Both the position numbers and the translations under genes were made by a program. Shown piece after piece: positions 61,494-64,000 of a DNA stretch of 64,000 bases. The notes under the pieces are model-generated. The model was not told the origin of the DNA. It was given only the letters and a program-made list of their open reading frames with translations, and did not search any database. Source of the stretch: Reddybacter sp041277045 (lineage in GTDB: Bacteria; Pseudomonadota; Gammaproteobacteria; Pseudomonadales; Porticoccaceae); the NCBI GenBank assembly GCA_041277045.1, contig JBGFSY010000001.1, positions 1-64,000 of the forward strand, in the 5' to 3' direction. Numbering within the stretch: position 1 is the first letter of the stretch; every line of letters begins with the position of its first letter.

Positions 61494-63185
61494 ATGACAC
61501 TCCAAGTAATAGAGGATTGCATTTCATCATTTTTGTCTTCAGAGAGGGCTGAAGTATTAGCAATTCGGGGACATTGGGGTGTCGGAAAAACTTTTTTTTG
61601 GAATAAAGTCTTATTAGAAAAATCAAATGTACCCAGGGCAATAAGTAGTGATAAATACGCATATGTTTCACTATTTGGATTAAATAATTTAGAGGCTCTC
61701 AAATTCGCTATATTTGAAAATACAGTTTCACACTCGCTTATCGGAAAAGAAACGAACTTAGAAACATTCAGCAAGAATGTAGATGGGATTTCTGGCTCGC
61801 TAAGCCGCAGGGCAATGAACGCTGTTTTTAGCCTTAAATTCCTGAAGGGTTTTTCTGCTGCAATGGAGTCAGTTGCGTGGCTTTCAATTCGAAAAACATT
61901 GATATGTGTAGATGATTTAGAGAGAAAAGGTAGTGATTTATCTCTAAAAGATACGCTTGGGTTAATCTCGTATTTGAAAGAAAATCGCAACTATAAGTTT
62001 GTGCTTCTATTGAATGACAATGAAGAAGGCTTAGATGAATACAGCAAGTATCGAGAGAAGGTGGTTGATATTGAGCTGGCTTTTGCGCCTAGTGCTGAAG
62101 AATGTGCTTCGATAGCAATATCTCCAACAACTTCAGGGCTGAAAATACTTAAGGATCTTTCAATATCCCTGGGTGTTTCAAATATCCGTACAATTCATAA
62201 AACTAAAAGGTTGGTTTTAAAGATTGAAGAAATTTTTTCTGGGCTAGATGACCAAGTTCTTAGGTTAGCATTAAGCTCAACAGTTCTATATTCATACTGC
62301 TTCTATCGGTCAGGTAATGAGAAAATCCCAACTCTTGATTATGTCCTAAATATCGGAACAGCTTTGCATGGATTTGGTGAAAAAAAGCAGGTGAGTGATC
62401 AACATAAGGCATGGAACTCGTTTCTTCAGAATTATGGGTATACACATACTGATGAATTAGACAAGGTACTTGCACAAGGAGTTAAGGCAGGCTATTTCGA
62501 TGAACCTTTACTGAAGAAAATAGCTTTCGCAAAAAATGCAGAATTATTATCTTCGCGTTCGACACAAGAGTTCTCAGATGCTTGGGACCTTTATCACAAT
62601 ACGTTTGAAGATAATGAGAATGATCTTGTAGCTGGCCTGTCAGATAGCTTAAAAAATAATGCAAAGAATATCTCCCCGTTAAACATTAATGGAACTGTGG
62701 TACTTCTGAAAGAGCTTGGTCATGAGGAGCTTGCGTCAGAGCTGGTTGATTATTATATATCTCAAAGATCAGAGGACTCGAAAATATTTAACCTTTCTGA
62801 TTATGCTTTTGCGGGTGATATTACAGATCAGGAAATACGAGATAAGTTTAGTGAAAAATATTCAGAAGTAGAAAGCAAGCCCTCGCTAAAAGAAGTACTT
62901 AAAAAACTATCAAGTACGAACAGTTGGTCTCACATCGATGAACAGGTATTAGCCGAAACAAGTGCAGATGAATATTTTGAATTCTTCACTCACGAAACAG
63001 GCAAGCATTTAGATAGCTACGTGCGAGCCGCACTTAAATTTAAAGGGTTTTCAAAAGGCGGGGATCAACAAGAAATAATAGGTAATAATGTAGAAGCTGC
63101 GCTATTAAGAATTGCGGGCACATCAAAATTAAATAAGCGTAGGGTGAATAAGTTTGGCATATCACACAGACCACCCAGCGCATAA
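61494..63185 (+). CDS. KAP-type P-loop NTPase, probable defence protein, 563 aa
   Basis: The N-terminal NTPase has an atypical Walker A, RGHWGVGKTFFW (about 25-36), and Walker B ICVDDLERKG (D140-D141) followed by ER, the pattern of KAP-family P-loop NTPases. A sensor-like strand, NYKFVLLLNDNEEG, comes after. The C-terminal 350 residues are helical with no recognised enzymatic or membrane domain. KAP NTPases occur in several bacterial defence loci and act as signalling switches. AAGGA before the ATG. Stop codon overlaps an attC-like site, so it looks like a single-gene cassette next to the Septu cassette. Alternative: a STAND-like NTPase. Confidence 0.65.
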   Translation: MTLQVIEDCISSFLSSERAEVLAIRGHWGVGKTFFWNKVLLEKSNVPRAISSDKYAYVSLFGLNNLEALKFAIFENTVSHSLIGKETNLETFSKNVDGISGSLSRRAMNAVFSLKFLKGFSAAMESVAWLSIRKTLICVDDLERKGSDLSLKDTLGLISYLKENRNYKFVLLLNDNEEGLDEYSKYREKVVDIELAFAPSAEECASIAISPTTSGLKILKDLSISLGVSNIRTIHKTKRLVLKIEEIFSGLDDQVLRLALSSTVLYSYCFYRSGNEKIPTLDYVLNIGTALHGFGEKKQVSDQHKAWNSFLQNYGYTHTDELDKVLAQGVKAGYFDEPLLKKIAFAKNAELLSSRSTQEFSDAWDLYHNTFEDNENDLVAGLSDSLKNNAKNISPLNINGTVVLLKELGHEELASELVDYYISQRSEDSKIFNLSDYAFAGDITDQEIRDKFSEKYSEVESKPSLKEVLKKLSSTNSWSHIDEQVLAETSADEYFEFFTHETGKHLDSYVRAALKFKGFSKGGDQQEIIGNNVEAALLRIAGTSKLNKRRVNKFGISHRPPSA

Positions 63186-63236
63186 TAATCGCATCCAGCT
63201 GACCGTAAAAAGCGCCAGCTGATGCGGGCATTAGGT
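63180..63236 (+). repeat. attC-like recombination site overlapping the KAP gene stop codon
   Basis: A compact 57-base palindrome. 5' arm GCATCCAGCTGACC pairs with 3' arm GCCAGCTGATGC with one extrahelical C, the strand-selecting feature of attC sites. Ends are GCATAAT and ATTAGGT (near GTTRRRY). The preceding gene ends in GCATAA inside the site, and the next gene begins 16 bases after it. Confidence 0.65.
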
Positions 63237-63252
63237 AGATAAGGAAAATCCA

Positions 63253-63405
63253 TTGGAAGTAAAGCGTAAAAAGAGGCGGTCTAGAGCAAAAGGCATTGCT
63301 GAAACTTATATACATATCAAAGATATTCCGGAATCTTTAACTAAAGAGGAAGCTCGCTTATATCTTGAAAAAAACATTTATAAATGGGCTGAAAAAAAAC
63401 TTTAA
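63253..63405 (+). CDS. Small basic hypothetical protein, 50 aa
   Basis: A TTG at 63253 with AAGGA upstream opens 50 codons ending in TAA at 63403-63405. The product starts MEVKRKKRRSRAKGIAETYI and ends YLEKNIYKWAEKKL; the strongly basic N-terminus could bind nucleic acid. No family known. Its last 14 codons overlap the start of the next frame, so the two genes are probably coupled. First gene of the cassette that follows the KAP gene. Confidence 0.5.
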   Translation: MEVKRKKRRSRAKGIAETYIHIKDIPESLTKEEARLYLEKNIYKWAEKKL

Positions 63406-64000
63406 GAACGAAGTTTTTATAAAAATATCCGTAGAAGATGGATCGCTAATAATAAAGGTTCTTGTTGGCGGTCTAGCAATCGCCAATTTAGTTGCAAATT
63501 ATGGAAGCCTACGTAGTGGTATAGATCAGGTTGTAGATGATTCGCGTAATTTTTCAGGGATGGTTATTGCGCAATTTAAACAAGATGAGCGCATTCCAGA
63601 TCAATCTATAATTCGAGCAGAGCGCCGGTTAGGCGTTCCTGGAAAGATTCAAAGATTTTATAAAAAACTAGATAAAGTAAACTTGGATGATAATAGTCGC
63701 AATGAACGCACTGTGATAATAGATGATTTAAAAGATGAATTTATATCTATTATTGAACTTCTGGAAGCACCAGAAGACAGAGAAATGTTTATAGCTGAAA
63801 CTCCTGAGCTTCTTACTTCGCAGTTAGGTCAATCTTTACCAGCACCTATACATGGCGCTATTACACTTCAAGGTATAAGTGATTATGGTAATGAGCTATT
63901 TATTGCGCCGTCTCCTGAGTTACCTGCACCATCTGAACCTCCATTCCCCACTCCTAACTATGGTAGTAATTTAACTATGGCTAACAGGGACGAGGATGAC
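63365..64000 (+). CDS. Unknown protein, 5' part only (at least 212 aa), runs off the window
   Basis: From TTG 63365 one frame stays open to the last base of the window. It begins with MKKTFINGLKKNFKNEVFIK, has one hydrophobic stretch (LIIKVLVGGLAIANLVAN), then charged helical sequence and a Pro-rich segment (APSPELPAPSEPPFPTP) near residue 190. No domain recognised. It overlaps the 50-aa gene by 41 bases in a different frame; the two could be separate coupled genes, or one gene interrupted by a frameshift. The stop codon, the full length and any attC site at its 3' end are outside the window. Confidence 0.5.
   Translation, partial: MKKTFINGLKKNFKNEVFIKISVEDGSLIIKVLVGGLAIANLVANYGSLRSGIDQVVDDSRNFSGMVIAQFKQDERIPDQSIIRAERRLGVPGKIQRFYKKLDKVNLDDNSRNERTVIIDDLKDEFISIIELLEAPEDREMFIAETPELLTSQLGQSLPAPIHGAITLQGISDYGNELFIAPSPELPAPSEPPFPTPNYGSNLTMANRDEDD

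Overview
The window looks like chromosomal DNA of a gammaproteobacterium, probably marine and of the Cellvibrionales/Spongiibacteraceae type. That placement is inferred from the gene mix: a 1613-residue NAD-glutamate dehydrogenase, RNase R, RlmB, RecQ, a P450 of the CYP153 kind, and many acyl-CoA, amidohydrolase and F420-type oxidoreductase genes. Two AT-richer accessory zones flank about 50 kb of mostly ordinary chromosome.

Region 1 (1-8815) reads as part of an integron cassette array. It begins with the 3' end of an IS3-family element that appears to have landed in an attC-like site. Single genes follow (hypothetical protein, SelO, small protein plus methyltransferase, membrane acyltransferase, GNAT-like protein, SRPBCC protein, lipoprotein, DUF1059-like protein), nearly all on the + strand. 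They are separated by imperfect palindromes that start with TAACA and end with GTTRRRY-like heptamers, the layout of attC recombination sites. One 39-residue gene runs the other way. No integrase is in the window.

Region 2 (8.9-34 kb) starts with SMP-30, moaE-mobA and recQ. It then holds a catabolic-looking block: two D-aminoacylase-type amidohydrolases, a two-subunit MaoC-type hydratase, an ABM-domain protein, an alpha/beta hydrolase, two luciferase-like oxidoreductases and four consecutive paralogous CaiB/BaiF CoA-transferases. Together these suggest activation and oxidation of an acyl-CoA substrate that I cannot identify. gcvP, a DUF3012 lipoprotein and an FtsH-type protease follow.

Region 3 (34.1-44 kb): a complete three-component P450 system (CYP153-like P450, ferredoxin reductase, 2Fe-2S ferredoxin) lies between an intact CDP-alcohol phosphatidyltransferase gene and a decayed direct copy of that gene's 3' end. 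rlmB, an SMP-30-like membrane protein, rnr and tRNA-Leu(CAG) follow, and a broken IS3 transposase sits just downstream of the tRNA.

Region 4 (44-59 kb): the NAD-glutamate dehydrogenase is followed by a decay zone (49.1-52.9 kb) with remnants of an alpha/beta hydrolase, an AmrS-type radical SAM enzyme and a subtilase around two intact genes. Then come an ABC transporter with a CrtC/AttH-type lipoprotein, thpR and a YheT-type hydrolase.

Region 5 (59.4-64 kb) is AT-rich and cassette-like again. It carries a Septu-like PtuA/PtuB pair, a KAP-type P-loop NTPase and two overlapping unknown genes that run off the window. Two attC-like sites overlap the stop codons of the preceding genes. This is the most interesting part: probable phage-defence genes carried as integron cassettes.
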